A DNA stretch of 31,491 nucleotides, taken from assembly GCA_964558295.1 (NCBI GenBank), contig CAZLDQ010000048.1, forward strand, positions 1 to 31,491, in the 5' to 3' direction. Each line of letters opens with the position of its first letter. Position 1 is the first letter of the stretch. A program made the position numbers and the translations under genes. Shown one piece after another: positions 8,697 to 15,849 of the stretch. Below the pieces are notes generated by a model. That model was not told the DNA's origin. It worked only from the letters and a program-made list of their open reading frames with translations, and did not search any database. This stretch comes from JBDKTH01 sp964558295. GTDB lineage: Bacteria > Planctomycetota > Planctomycetia > Pirellulales > Thermoguttaceae.

Positions 8697-9758
8697 ATGA
8701 AAACTCATCGAATTGCAGTCTACCCGGGCGATGGCATTGGCCCGGAAGTGGTGGAAGCGGCGTTGAAGGTGGTTGAGGCGGCCCAGCGCGTTGTCGGTGG
8801 GTTTCGTCTGGACTGCGAGCGTTTTGACTGGGGCATGTCCTACTACGAACGTCATGGGCGCGTGGTGCCGGAAGACTTTTTGGCAACGCTCCGTGGTTTT
8901 GACGCCATTTTTCTCGGGGCGCTTGGCTGGCCGGCAACGTTGCCCGATAGCGTGACGGTGGCCCCGTTGCTCCAGTTGCGTCAGGCGTTTGGGCTGTATG
9001 CCAACGTGCGTCCGGCTCATACGTTTCCCGGGGTACGAGGCCCGCTGCGCAGCGAGGAGCCGATCGATCTGGTGGTGGTGCGGGAGAATTCGGAAGGCGA
9101 GTACGTGGACAGCGGAGGCACGTTGGCGGCCGGAACGCCTGACGAAGTGGCGACACAGGCCGGGGTTCACACGCGGCGAGGCGTCGAGCGGATCTTGCGG
9201 TTTGCCTTCGAGCTGTCGCGCACGCGGCGCCGACGGCTGGCCATGATCACCAAGTCCAACGCGCAGCGCCACGCCTATGGCTTGTGGGATCGAGTACTGG
9301 TCGAGCTAACGTCGGAATACGCCGATGTCGCGACCGAAAGACTGCATATCGACGCCGCAACGTTGCACTTGCTCAAGCGGCCGGAGACGTTTGATGTGAT
9401 CGTCGGGTCGAATCTGTTCGGCGATATCTTGAGCGACTTGACCGGTGGAATCACCGGCAGCCTGGGGCTGAACCCCTCGGCCAATCTCGATCCCGAGCGG
9501 CGTTGCCCATCGCTGTTTGAACCGGTTCACGGTTCCGCCCCGGATATCGCGGGCCAAGGGATCGCCAACCCTACCGGCGCGATCCTGAGCGCCGCCATGA
9601 TGCTCGATTGGCTGGGCGAACCTCAGGCAGCGGCTGCAATGCGCAAGGCAGTGGAACAGGCGTTTGCCGACGGACAACTGACCCGGGACTTGGGGGGAAC
9701 ATTGACCACGGCCGCGTTGACAGAGGCCATTGTTGCACGAGTAGACAAAGCGGCGTAG
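8697..9758 (+). CDS. Isocitrate/isopropylmalate-family dehydrogenase, tartrate/D-malate type
   Basis: A 353-residue NAD-dependent beta-decarboxylating dehydrogenase of the cytoplasm. It begins HRIAVYPGDGIGPEVVEAAL, the family's N-terminal signature. FDWGMSYYERHGRVVPEDFL followed by DAIFLGALGWP is characteristic of tartrate dehydrogenase / D-malate dehydrogenase (TtuC/DmlA-like) rather than LeuB. The substrate Arg region is RVRENSEGEY-like (VVRENSEGEYVDSGG), and the metal/NAD site is NLFGDILSDLTGGITGSLG with EPVHGSAPDIAGQGIANP. AAGGG at 8688-8692 precedes the ATG. It is the middle gene of the GH1 operon and lies 2 bases from the next start. Substrate (tartrate, D-malate or isopropylmalate) cannot be fixed from sequence alone. 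Confidence 0.88.
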   Translation: MKTHRIAVYPGDGIGPEVVEAALKVVEAAQRVVGGFRLDCERFDWGMSYYERHGRVVPEDFLATLRGFDAIFLGALGWPATLPDSVTVAPLLQLRQAFGLYANVRPAHTFPGVRGPLRSEEPIDLVVVRENSEGEYVDSGGTLAAGTPDEVATQAGVHTRRGVERILRFAFELSRTRRRRLAMITKSNAQRHAYGLWDRVLVELTSEYADVATERLHIDAATLHLLKRPETFDVIVGSNLFGDILSDLTGGITGSLGLNPSANLDPERRCPSLFEPVHGSAPDIAGQGIANPTGAILSAAMMLDWLGEPQAAAAMRKAVEQAFADGQLTRDLGGTLTTAALTEAIVARVDKAA

Positions 9759-9760
9759 GC

Positions 9761-10723
9761 ATGGGCGACGCTCGTTTTCAGGCCAGTTGGTGGCTTCCCG
9801 GCGGACACGCGCAGACTCTCTGGCCCGCTCTCATGCGCCGGGTCCGACTTGACGTGCGTTCGGAACGTCTGGAGCTGCCCGATGGAGACTTCGTGCGACT
9901 GGATTGGACGGGCGCCAGCGGTCCGATCGTGATTGTGCTCCCCGGCCTGCAAGGCGATCTCGGATCGCCCTATGTCCGCGGCCTGCTCCAGGCGTGTCAA
10001 CAGCGTGGCTGGCGCGGTGTGCTGTTGAACTACCGCGGCCGGGGCGAACCCAACCGCCTGGCGCAAAGCTACCATTGCGGTATGACCTGCGATTTGGACT
10101 ACCTGGTCCACTATCTGGCCGAACAGGAACCGAACACTCCGCTGGGTGTCGTAGGCTATTCCGTGGGGGCGAACATCTGCCTGAAATGGTTGGGTGAGTG
10201 CGGACAACAAGGCCAGAAACTGCCAATCGCGGCGGCAGTCGGCGTATCGGCTCCGTTCAATTTGGGAATCGTCGCCAAGCATATCGAACGCGGTTTCTCG
10301 CGGATCTACCAGTGGCATCTCCTGCGCAGCCTTCGTGGCGATGTTGTGCGCAAGATGGATGTGCTCGGCGATTCCCTCAGGCTTACCCGCCGGGAACTGC
10401 GCCGGTTGAACACGTTCTTCAAGTTCGACGATCGGATCAGCGGGCCCTTGAACGGGTTCCACGACGCCGAGGATTATTATGCCCGAACGCGATCCGATGT
10501 GCTGCTGAAGCACGTGACGGTTCCCACGCTGATCCTCAACGCGCGCAACGACCCGCTGGTTCCTCCCCACCTGATCCCTCATCCGCATCAAGTCTCCAAG
10601 AAGGTAACGTTGGAGATCACAGAGGGGGGCGGCCATCTCGGCTTTGTCCACGGGCGCTGGCCTTGGTCGCCCCGTTTCTGGCTCGACACGCGTGTGCCGG
10701 AATTCCTGGCGACGTTCTTTTAG
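9761..10723 (+). CDS. YheT-family alpha/beta hydrolase
   Basis: A 320-residue cytoplasmic alpha/beta-hydrolase of the YheT (COG0429) type. The start ATG at 9761 is 2 bases after the dehydrogenase stop, so translation is probably coupled. Family signatures: FQASWWLPGGHAQTLWPAL at the N-terminus, VIVLPGLQGDLGSPYVRGL (oxyanion loop), NYRGRGEPNRL, nucleophile elbow GYSVGANICLKWLGE with Ser134, NARNDPLVPP with Asp264, and GGGHLGF with His292, which together make a complete catalytic triad. The biological substrate of YheT proteins is unclear (carboxylesterase activity is usually assumed). The gene runs toward the minus-strand lipoprotein gene with only 5 bases between stops. Confidence 0.9.
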   Translation: MGDARFQASWWLPGGHAQTLWPALMRRVRLDVRSERLELPDGDFVRLDWTGASGPIVIVLPGLQGDLGSPYVRGLLQACQQRGWRGVLLNYRGRGEPNRLAQSYHCGMTCDLDYLVHYLAEQEPNTPLGVVGYSVGANICLKWLGECGQQGQKLPIAAAVGVSAPFNLGIVAKHIERGFSRIYQWHLLRSLRGDVVRKMDVLGDSLRLTRRELRRLNTFFKFDDRISGPLNGFHDAEDYYARTRSDVLLKHVTVPTLILNARNDPLVPPHLIPHPHQVSKKVTLEITEGGGHLGFVHGRWPWSPRFWLDTRVPEFLATFF

Positions 10724-10728
10724 ATGCC

Positions 10729-11127
10729 CTATTGTGGCTTGGCCAACGTGGCCTTGGTGCCCGCGTGGGCATCCAGGGCTTCCTTCCAGGCAAGGTTTTC
10801 TGGGATATCGACAACGATCGGCTTCTGGCCCACCGTGACCTTGGCGACATGCGCCCGGGCGCCGGTGATGTAGGCGTACACGTCATACTCGCCGGGAGGC
10901 ACGGCCCAGCGGTAAGCAATCTCCTTGCCCGTGTCGACAACCTCGATTGCCTCGCCGGTCTGCTTCCCTTGGGGAATATAGACCACGAGCCGGACCAGCG
11001 AGTTCTGAACCTTGCCCGAGACTTCCGTACCGGGAGGCAACGGATGCGGATCATCGGCCTTGCAGCCCCCGCAGTAAATGGCGGTTGCCAAGACAATCCA
11101 TCGGACGGCGTGCTTTGTGTTTTGCAT
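10729..11127 (-). CDS. Small exported putative lipoprotein with a carboxypeptidase-regulatory-like fold
   Basis: A 132-residue protein. The N-terminus MQNTKHAVRWIVLATAIYCGGCKAD is a signal peptide with Cys residues in lipobox position (CGGC), although the -3 residue is not ideal. The body (GTEVSGKVQNSLVRLVVYIP, YRWAVPPGEYDVYAYITG, VDIPENLAW) has the alternating pattern of small beta-sandwich domains. It starts 14 bases downstream of the DUF1559 stop on the same strand with only a weak ribosome site, so it is probably co-transcribed. Pairing of a DUF1559 gene with a small beta-sandwich lipoprotein is common in planctomycetes. Function unknown; it may be a surface partner of the prepilin-like protein. 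Confidence 0.72.
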   Translation of the reverse strand: MQNTKHAVRWIVLATAIYCGGCKADDPHPLPPGTEVSGKVQNSLVRLVVYIPQGKQTGEAIEVVDTGKEIAYRWAVPPGEYDVYAYITGARAHVAKVTVGQKPIVVDIPENLAWKEALDAHAGTKATLAKPQ

Positions 11128-11141
11128 CGATCTTGTGAAGT

Positions 11142-12131
11142 CTATTCAAGTTGGAAGACTTCCCCGCCATTTATGGAGCCCAAGGCCCGGGAGATCTCCA
11201 TGGTCATCGTGTCGGCAAAGAAACGGACCGAACCGTCAGCAAGAAGCCCCTGGGCCCCGCCGGGGTGCATACTGCGCATTGGCAAGGCGACGGCATTCGG
11301 CGAGAGGACGTCGACCGTATCGGCGCAATGCGGGCAACTCCCGTCGCGTTGGCAATCGGGCTCAGGAAAGTTCGGCGGCCGGCCCATCACGATGTAGTTG
11401 CGTCCTGTCTTTGCTGACCAATCGTCGCCTCGGTAGGTCAACGTAGCGGGGGCGGGGCTACTCACCGCAACTGTGCAATTCGAGCCGCTCGCGCTGGCCG
11501 TCTGCCAGTAGTTGCTGAGGTGATTCATCTCGCCGTAGGCCAAGGTTTGGCTCGTCCCGTCGGTGATATCCTGGATGCGAATCTGGTAGGTGCCAAACAT
11601 TCCCTTGGCATCCAGCGTTGCCGGATTGGCCGGATTGGAGACCTGGTGGGAACCACGGACCATAAGATACGACGTTGTTCGTAGGTTGCTGTCGATCCGC
11701 TTATCTGACGGGCAGTTCAAAACGGAGAGGTAGACGTTCGTATTGGTGCGGTTGCTGACATCCGTGGCCGAGCAGTAGAACGTGTAAGGAGGAAGACGGA
11801 AGTCAAGCTTCTGATAGAGCGCCATCTGTTCGATGAAGGGTAACAGAAGGGCCGTGCCGCTCCAACCAGTACCGTAGCCGCAGGGACCCCAAGTGGCGCA
11901 GGCATAATCCCGAGTACAGATGCCTCCCGGCGGAAAGCAGTTGTGTGCCGTGTGATAGTTGTGCAGGGCCACGCCGAGTTGCTTGAGGTTGCTGCTGCAC
12001 TGAGCACGCCGGGCCGCCTCGCGTGCGGCCTGTACTGCGGGTAACAGCAAGGCAATCAAGATGCCGATGATGGCAATGACCACCAAGAGTTCCACCAGGG
12101 TAAACGCCTGCTGCCTCGATCGTCGGGACAT
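11142..12131 (-). CDS. DUF1559 prepilin-like protein
   Basis: A 329-residue member of the same family as the gene at 5310. It begins MSRRSRQQAFTLVELLVVIA (prepilin cleavage expected between A and F, with the conserved Glu five residues into the mature protein), then AAREAARRAQCSSNLKQLG and NYHTAHNCFPPGG. The C-terminal signature is intact: SMHPGGAQGLLADGSVRFFADTMTMEISRALGSINGGE. AAGGAG (minus strand, 12139-12144) lies 7 bases before the ATG. This complete ending is a useful comparison for the damaged paralogue. Numerous Cys (CTRDYACATWGPC, CPSDKR, CQRDGSCPHC) suggest disulphides after export. Confidence 0.92.
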   Translation of the reverse strand: MSRRSRQQAFTLVELLVVIAIIGILIALLLPAVQAAREAARRAQCSSNLKQLGVALHNYHTAHNCFPPGGICTRDYACATWGPCGYGTGWSGTALLLPFIEQMALYQKLDFRLPPYTFYCSATDVSNRTNTNVYLSVLNCPSDKRIDSNLRTTSYLMVRGSHQVSNPANPATLDAKGMFGTYQIRIQDITDGTSQTLAYGEMNHLSNYWQTASASGSNCTVAVSSPAPATLTYRGDDWSAKTGRNYIVMGRPPNFPEPDCQRDGSCPHCADTVDVLSPNAVALPMRSMHPGGAQGLLADGSVRFFADTMTMEISRALGSINGGEVFQLE

Positions 12132-12286
12132 GACAATGCTCCTTACCCGGATAGGATGTGAATAATACCACCGCGAATTGTGACGTAACCGGGGGGCGGT
12201 ATGAGGCCCCTTGCCTCAGAAGAAACCAAGTCGGTACGCCCCCGACTCTGGTGCGCACAAACCACCATCCGGCACTGGATTGAAAA

Positions 12287-12295
12287 AGTATAGCA
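12287..12295 (-). promoter_or_regulatory. Candidate extended -10 promoter for the DUF1559 gene
   Basis: On the minus strand the sequence reads TGCTATACT, an extended -10 (TGnTATACT). No good -35 lies 17 bases upstream. It would give a leader of about 150 bases before the DUF1559 start codon. Confidence 0.4.
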
Positions 12296-12384
12296 TCTGG
12301 CCACTGTGTGGGTCTTGTCCCTACTTGCGTCGGTGGAATTGACAAGCGGCTCACCCACAGGACGGAGGTGCCCTGATGGGGCTT

Positions 12385-12480
12385 GACGCACAAAATGTGT
12401 AGTGAAGTCCTCCGTGGGCTTTCGGGCGATTGGAGAGGGTGGAACGCCACAGTGGGCGTTCCCTACAGGTTTTGTGCGTC
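12385..12480. repeat. MITE/REP-like element with 11-bp terminal inverted repeats
   Basis: GACGCACAAAA at 12385-12395 is perfectly inverted as TTTTGTGCGTC at 12470-12480. Inside lies a second perfect hairpin, GGAACGCC (12441-12448) and GGCGTTCC (12455-12462). The element ends 5 bases beyond the dnaE2 stop codon, so it also forms the 3' end of the mutasome transcript. It has no coding content and no T-run typical of a plain terminator. Confidence 0.6.
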
Positions 12481-12485
12481 TCCGT

Positions 12486-15400
12486 TCAGCAAAAGTCGCG
12501 TGACTGTGGAGCGAGGTCTCGCAAGCGGTCGGACAGGTTATCCAACTTGGTGGTCAGGACGTGGATCACCAAACCATGGCGCTGGAGGCGGCCGTGGGCC
12601 AGGAGAACGGTCGCCCCTAAGGCGGCTTTGCGGAAACGTAGCCAAACGCTCGGGCGGATGATTAAGTTGGCCTGCCCGGTTTCGTCTTCGAGTGTGACAA
12701 ACGTGATTCCGTTGGCGGTTGCTGGTCGCTGACGAACGAGGACCAGTCCGGCTACGCTGACCGGCTGGTTCTTGGGCCAAGTCTTCAACTGTTCCGCCCG
12801 GGCAACCCCAGTTTGATCAAGATATTCCCGCAAGAACTTCATCGGATGGGCGGCGAGCGACAGGCCCGTCGTCCGATAATCGGCCAACACCTCGTCGGCC
12901 GGCGACATCGCGGGAAGGGCGACTTCCGGTTCGTCGGAAGTCTGAACTTGAGCAAATAGCGGCAGTTCCTTCCCATCATGTGCCAGCGCATGCCAAAGAG
13001 CGCCGCGCCGATCAAGCTTGAGCGAGCTAAACGCGCCAGCCTTAGCCAACCGCGATGTCATCGCCTGACCGAACCCCGTACGCCGCGTAAAATCCTCCAA
13101 CGAGCAAAACGGTCGCTCCGCCCGTGCCTCGACAATCCGCTCCGCATCGGCCTGCGACATGCCATGAAGGATGTGGAAGCCGAGCCGAAGGGAAGGGGAG
13201 GGGGGAATGCAGAATGCAGGATGCAGAATGCCGAATGAAGAGAAGACAGAACAAGAATCTTCGTTATTCTGCATTCTGCATTCTCCGTTCTGTGTTTTCT
13301 CCAGCGTGCTTTCCCATTGGCTTGCATTGACATCCACCGGGCGGACTTCGACACCATGGTCGCGGGCATTGCGCACCAACTGGGCAGGGGCGTAAAAGCC
13401 CATCGGCTGGCTGTTCAAGAGAGCTGCACAAAAGGCGGCCGGGTAGTAGTGTTTGAGCCAAGCGGAGACGTAAACCAGCAGGGCAAAACTGGCCGCATGG
13501 GACTCGGGAAAGCCGTAGTCGCCAAAGCCGCGAATCTGAAGAAACGTGGCCTCGGCATATTCGAGCGGCATTCCCCGGGCAAGCATGCCGTCGATCAGCT
13601 TCTGGCGAAACTGTTCGATGATCCCCGGCCGGCGCCAGGCGCCCATTGCACGGCGCAACTGGTCGGCCTCACCGGGCGTAAAACCGGCGGCCACCACGGC
13701 CAACCGCATTGCCTGCTCCTGAAACAGTGGTACGCCGAGGGTCTTTTCCAATACTTGGCGGACCTCTTCGGTGGGATAGATAACCGCTTCTTCGCCATTG
13801 CGGCGGCGCAGATAAGGGTGGACCATGTTGCCCTGGATCGGTCCGGGCCGAACGATCGCCACCTCGATCACCAGGTCATAGAAACATTGCGGCTTGAGCC
13901 GTGGGAGCATGCTCATCTGAGCCCGGCTTTCGATCTGGAAGACGCCCATCGTATCGGCCCGGCAGATCATGGCATAAACGTCGGCGTCGCCCTCGGGGAT
14001 GTTGGCCAAGGTGAGCGTGCGGCCGTCGTGCTGTTTGACCAGTTCAAAACACTTGCGAATCGCCGTGAGTATACCCAAGGCGAGGCAATCGACTTTGAGG
14101 ATGCCCAACTCGTCGAGGTCGTCCTTGTTCCACTGGATCACGGTCCGCCCAGGCATGGCGGCGTTTTCAATGGGCACCAATTCACATAACGGCCCCTGGG
14201 TTATCACCATCCCGCCGGTGTGCTGCGAAAGATGCCGAGGAAAACCGACCAACGCGCCAACCAGTTTGACGAGTTGCCGGCCCAGCGTCGAGTCCGGATC
14301 GATGCCCGACTCGCGGCATCGCTGGGCCAACTCGGGCTCTTCGCGAAAATGTTCGACGCTCTTGGCGAGCTTGTCGATTCGATCCAGCGAAAGCCCGAGG
14401 GCCTTGCCCACGTCGCGGATCGCCGAACGTGGCCGGTAGGTAATCACCTCGGCACAGAGTCCCGCCCGATCGCGGCCGTATTTCTTGTAGAGATATTGCA
14501 AGACCTCTTCGCGGCGCTGGTGCTCGAAGTCAACATCGATGTCCGGCGCCTCGTTGCGTTCGCGGCTGATAAACCGTTCGAAGAGCAGGTCGGCTCGCTC
14601 CGGATCGACGGCGGTGATTCCCAAGCAGTAGCAGACGGCTGAATTGGCCGCCGAGCCGCGGCCTTGGCAGAGAATCCCCCGCGCTCGGGCATAGCGAACC
14701 AAGTCCCAGACCGTGAGAAAATAGGCCTCGTAGTGGAGTTCTTCGATCAGTGCGAGTTCGTGTTTTAGAAGTTGCTGAACTTTTTCCGGCACGCCGCGCG
14801 GATAGCGTCTCTTGGCTCCGTCCCAAGTCAATCGGGCAAGGTACTGGGCCGGCGTTTCGCCCTTCGGCGCCAACTCTTCAGGATACTCGTAGCGAAGCTC
14901 GTCGAGGGAAAAGGTACAGCGGTCGGCGATTTCCACTGTCCGGTGTACGGCCTCGGGGCAGGAGGCGAAGGTCGCGGCGATTTCGTCGAGCGTTTTCAAA
15001 TGACGCTGGGCGTTGGGAAAGAGATATTGCGTTGCCTCGGCCACGGTGGTGTTGGAGCGGATGGCCGTGAGCACATCGTGGAGTGCGTTACGCTCGGGAA
15101 TGTGATAATGGATATCGCCTGCAGCCACCAACGGCACATCAATTTGGCGGGCAAGTTGCGTCAGACGGTCCAGCTCTTGCCGGTCGTCCGGTCCACGATG
15201 GACTTCTGCCAACAGGTAGCATCGGTCGCCAAACACTTCCCGGTACGCATCGAGTTGTTTCCCGTGAAACTCCGCCGATTTAGCCGGAGGGCTTGTCCGC
15301 CGTGTTTTCTCTTCCGTTGTGTGACTTGCTCCCCTCCCCCTATCTCTCGCTTGGCCAAAACGGGCTCGCGATATCACGCATGCCAGAAGTCCCTCGGAAG

Positions 15401-15740
15401 CCGCCGCGACATTTTGAAACGTAAGCTGGCACTCCCCCTTCTCCGCCTTGCGGCGGCCCGTGGTAATCAATCTTGCCAAACGTCCATACGCTGCCCGATC
15501 GGTGGCCAACAACACCAAGGGTGGAGCGTCTTCCGGAGTGATCTCGGCCCCAAGAAGCAACTTCAGGCCCACTTCCTTGGCCACCGCATGCGCACGTACC
15601 ACACCTGCCAGACTGTTCCGGTCCGTGATTGCCAACGCCGCATAGCCAAGGGAGGCAGCCCGCTGGACCAACTCATCTGGATGCGACGCCCCTTCGAGAA
15701 ACGAGAAGTTCGTTTTGGTGTGAAGTTCAGCGTAGAGCAT
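12486..15740 (-). CDS. dnaE2: Error-prone DNA polymerase DnaE2 (alpha subunit homologue), with internal insertions
   Basis: A 1084-residue C-family polymerase for translesion synthesis in the ImuA/ImuB/DnaE2 mutasome. The start MLYAELHTKTNFSFLEGASHPDEL matches the family's PHP N-terminus; in it the first His-x-His pair is HTK, so the PHP metal site is probably degenerate. Catalytic aspartates are present: PDIDVDF with Asp400 and Asp402, and KVDCLALG with Asp551. GYGFPESHA-type (FGDYGFPESHAASFA) and a C-terminal OB-fold (VSVAGLVLVRQRPATANGITFVTLEDETG) are intact. About 36 residues between STLE and LRLGF are foreign to the family, and a ~38-residue Arg-rich stretch in the PHP domain also looks extra. 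No ribosome site precedes the ATG; an alternative in-frame ATG at 15818 lies inside a palindromic element. Neighbour imuB ends 109 bases upstream. Confidence 0.94.
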   Translation of the reverse strand: MLYAELHTKTNFSFLEGASHPDELVQRAASLGYAALAITDRNSLAGVVRAHAVAKEVGLKLLLGAEITPEDAPPLVLLATDRAAYGRLARLITTGRRKAEKGECQLTFQNVAAASEGLLACVISRARFGQARDRGRGASHTTEEKTRRTSPPAKSAEFHGKQLDAYREVFGDRCYLLAEVHRGPDDRQELDRLTQLARQIDVPLVAAGDIHYHIPERNALHDVLTAIRSNTTVAEATQYLFPNAQRHLKTLDEIAATFASCPEAVHRTVEIADRCTFSLDELRYEYPEELAPKGETPAQYLARLTWDGAKRRYPRGVPEKVQQLLKHELALIEELHYEAYFLTVWDLVRYARARGILCQGRGSAANSAVCYCLGITAVDPERADLLFERFISRERNEAPDIDVDFEHQRREEVLQYLYKKYGRDRAGLCAEVITYRPRSAIRDVGKALGLSLDRIDKLAKSVEHFREEPELAQRCRESGIDPDSTLGRQLVKLVGALVGFPRHLSQHTGGMVITQGPLCELVPIENAAMPGRTVIQWNKDDLDELGILKVDCLALGILTAIRKCFELVKQHDGRTLTLANIPEGDADVYAMICRADTMGVFQIESRAQMSMLPRLKPQCFYDLVIEVAIVRPGPIQGNMVHPYLRRRNGEEAVIYPTEEVRQVLEKTLGVPLFQEQAMRLAVVAAGFTPGEADQLRRAMGAWRRPGIIEQFRQKLIDGMLARGMPLEYAEATFLQIRGFGDYGFPESHAASFALLVYVSAWLKHYYPAAFCAALLNSQPMGFYAPAQLVRNARDHGVEVRPVDVNASQWESTLEKTQNGECRMQNNEDSCSVFSSFGILHPAFCIPPSPSLRLGFHILHGMSQADAERIVEARAERPFCSLEDFTRRTGFGQAMTSRLAKAGAFSSLKLDRRGALWHALAHDGKELPLFAQVQTSDEPEVALPAMSPADEVLADYRTTGLSLAAHPMKFLREYLDQTGVARAEQLKTWPKNQPVSVAGLVLVRQRPATANGITFVTLEDETGQANLIIRPSVWLRFRKAALGATVLLAHGRLQRHGLVIHVLTTKLDNLSDRLRDLAPQSRDFC
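13191..13298 (-). repeat. 108-bp in-frame palindromic insertion inside dnaE2
   Basis: Thirty-six codons between the conserved STLE and LRLGF of DnaE2 do not resemble the polymerase. At the DNA level GAATGCAGAATGCAG (13205-13219) is perfectly inverted as CTGCATTCTGCATTC (13269-13283), with partial repeats of ATGCAGAATGC beside it. The insertion length is a multiple of three, so the frame is kept. Confidence 0.75.
15250..15375 (-). repeat. Probable second insertion in the PHP domain of dnaE2
   Basis: The encoded stretch RARFGQARDRGRGASHTTEE and the following ~18 residues separate LLACVI from LDAYREVFGDRC, which are usually close in DnaE2. The core holds CTCCG (15270-15274) and CGGAG (15285-15289) as an inverted pair around GATTTAGC. 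Borders are approximate and family comparison is from memory. Confidence 0.4.
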
Positions 15741-15749
15741 GGAGAAGGG

Positions 15750-15847
15750 AATGATGAAGGATAAATGATGAATGCCCAATGCCGTGACGAAACGGCATAT
15801 TCGTCCATTCTGCATCATTCATCACTTGTCATTTATCCTTGATCATT
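15750..15847. repeat. 98-bp palindromic element filling the imuB-dnaE2 spacer
   Basis: AATGATGAAGGATAAATGA at 15750-15768 and its inverted copy at 15829-15847 match over 19 bases with one mismatch. A perfect central hairpin, ATGCCGT (15779-15785) with ACGGCAT (15792-15798), completes a near cruciform. The right end is 2 bases from the imuB stop codon and the left end 9 bases from the dnaE2 start. Words such as CATTCTGCAT and GATGAATG are shared with the insertion inside dnaE2. Confidence 0.85.
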
Positions 15848-15849
15848 TC

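Noticed and set aside
10198..11397. 399-codon open frame on the plus strand
   Set aside because: It runs across the ends of the YheT gene, the lipoprotein gene and the DUF1559 gene in other frames, with no motif; all three real genes have strong family signatures.
14772..15764. 330-codon open frame on the plus strand
   Set aside because: It is antisense to dnaE2, which has clear polymerase motifs.
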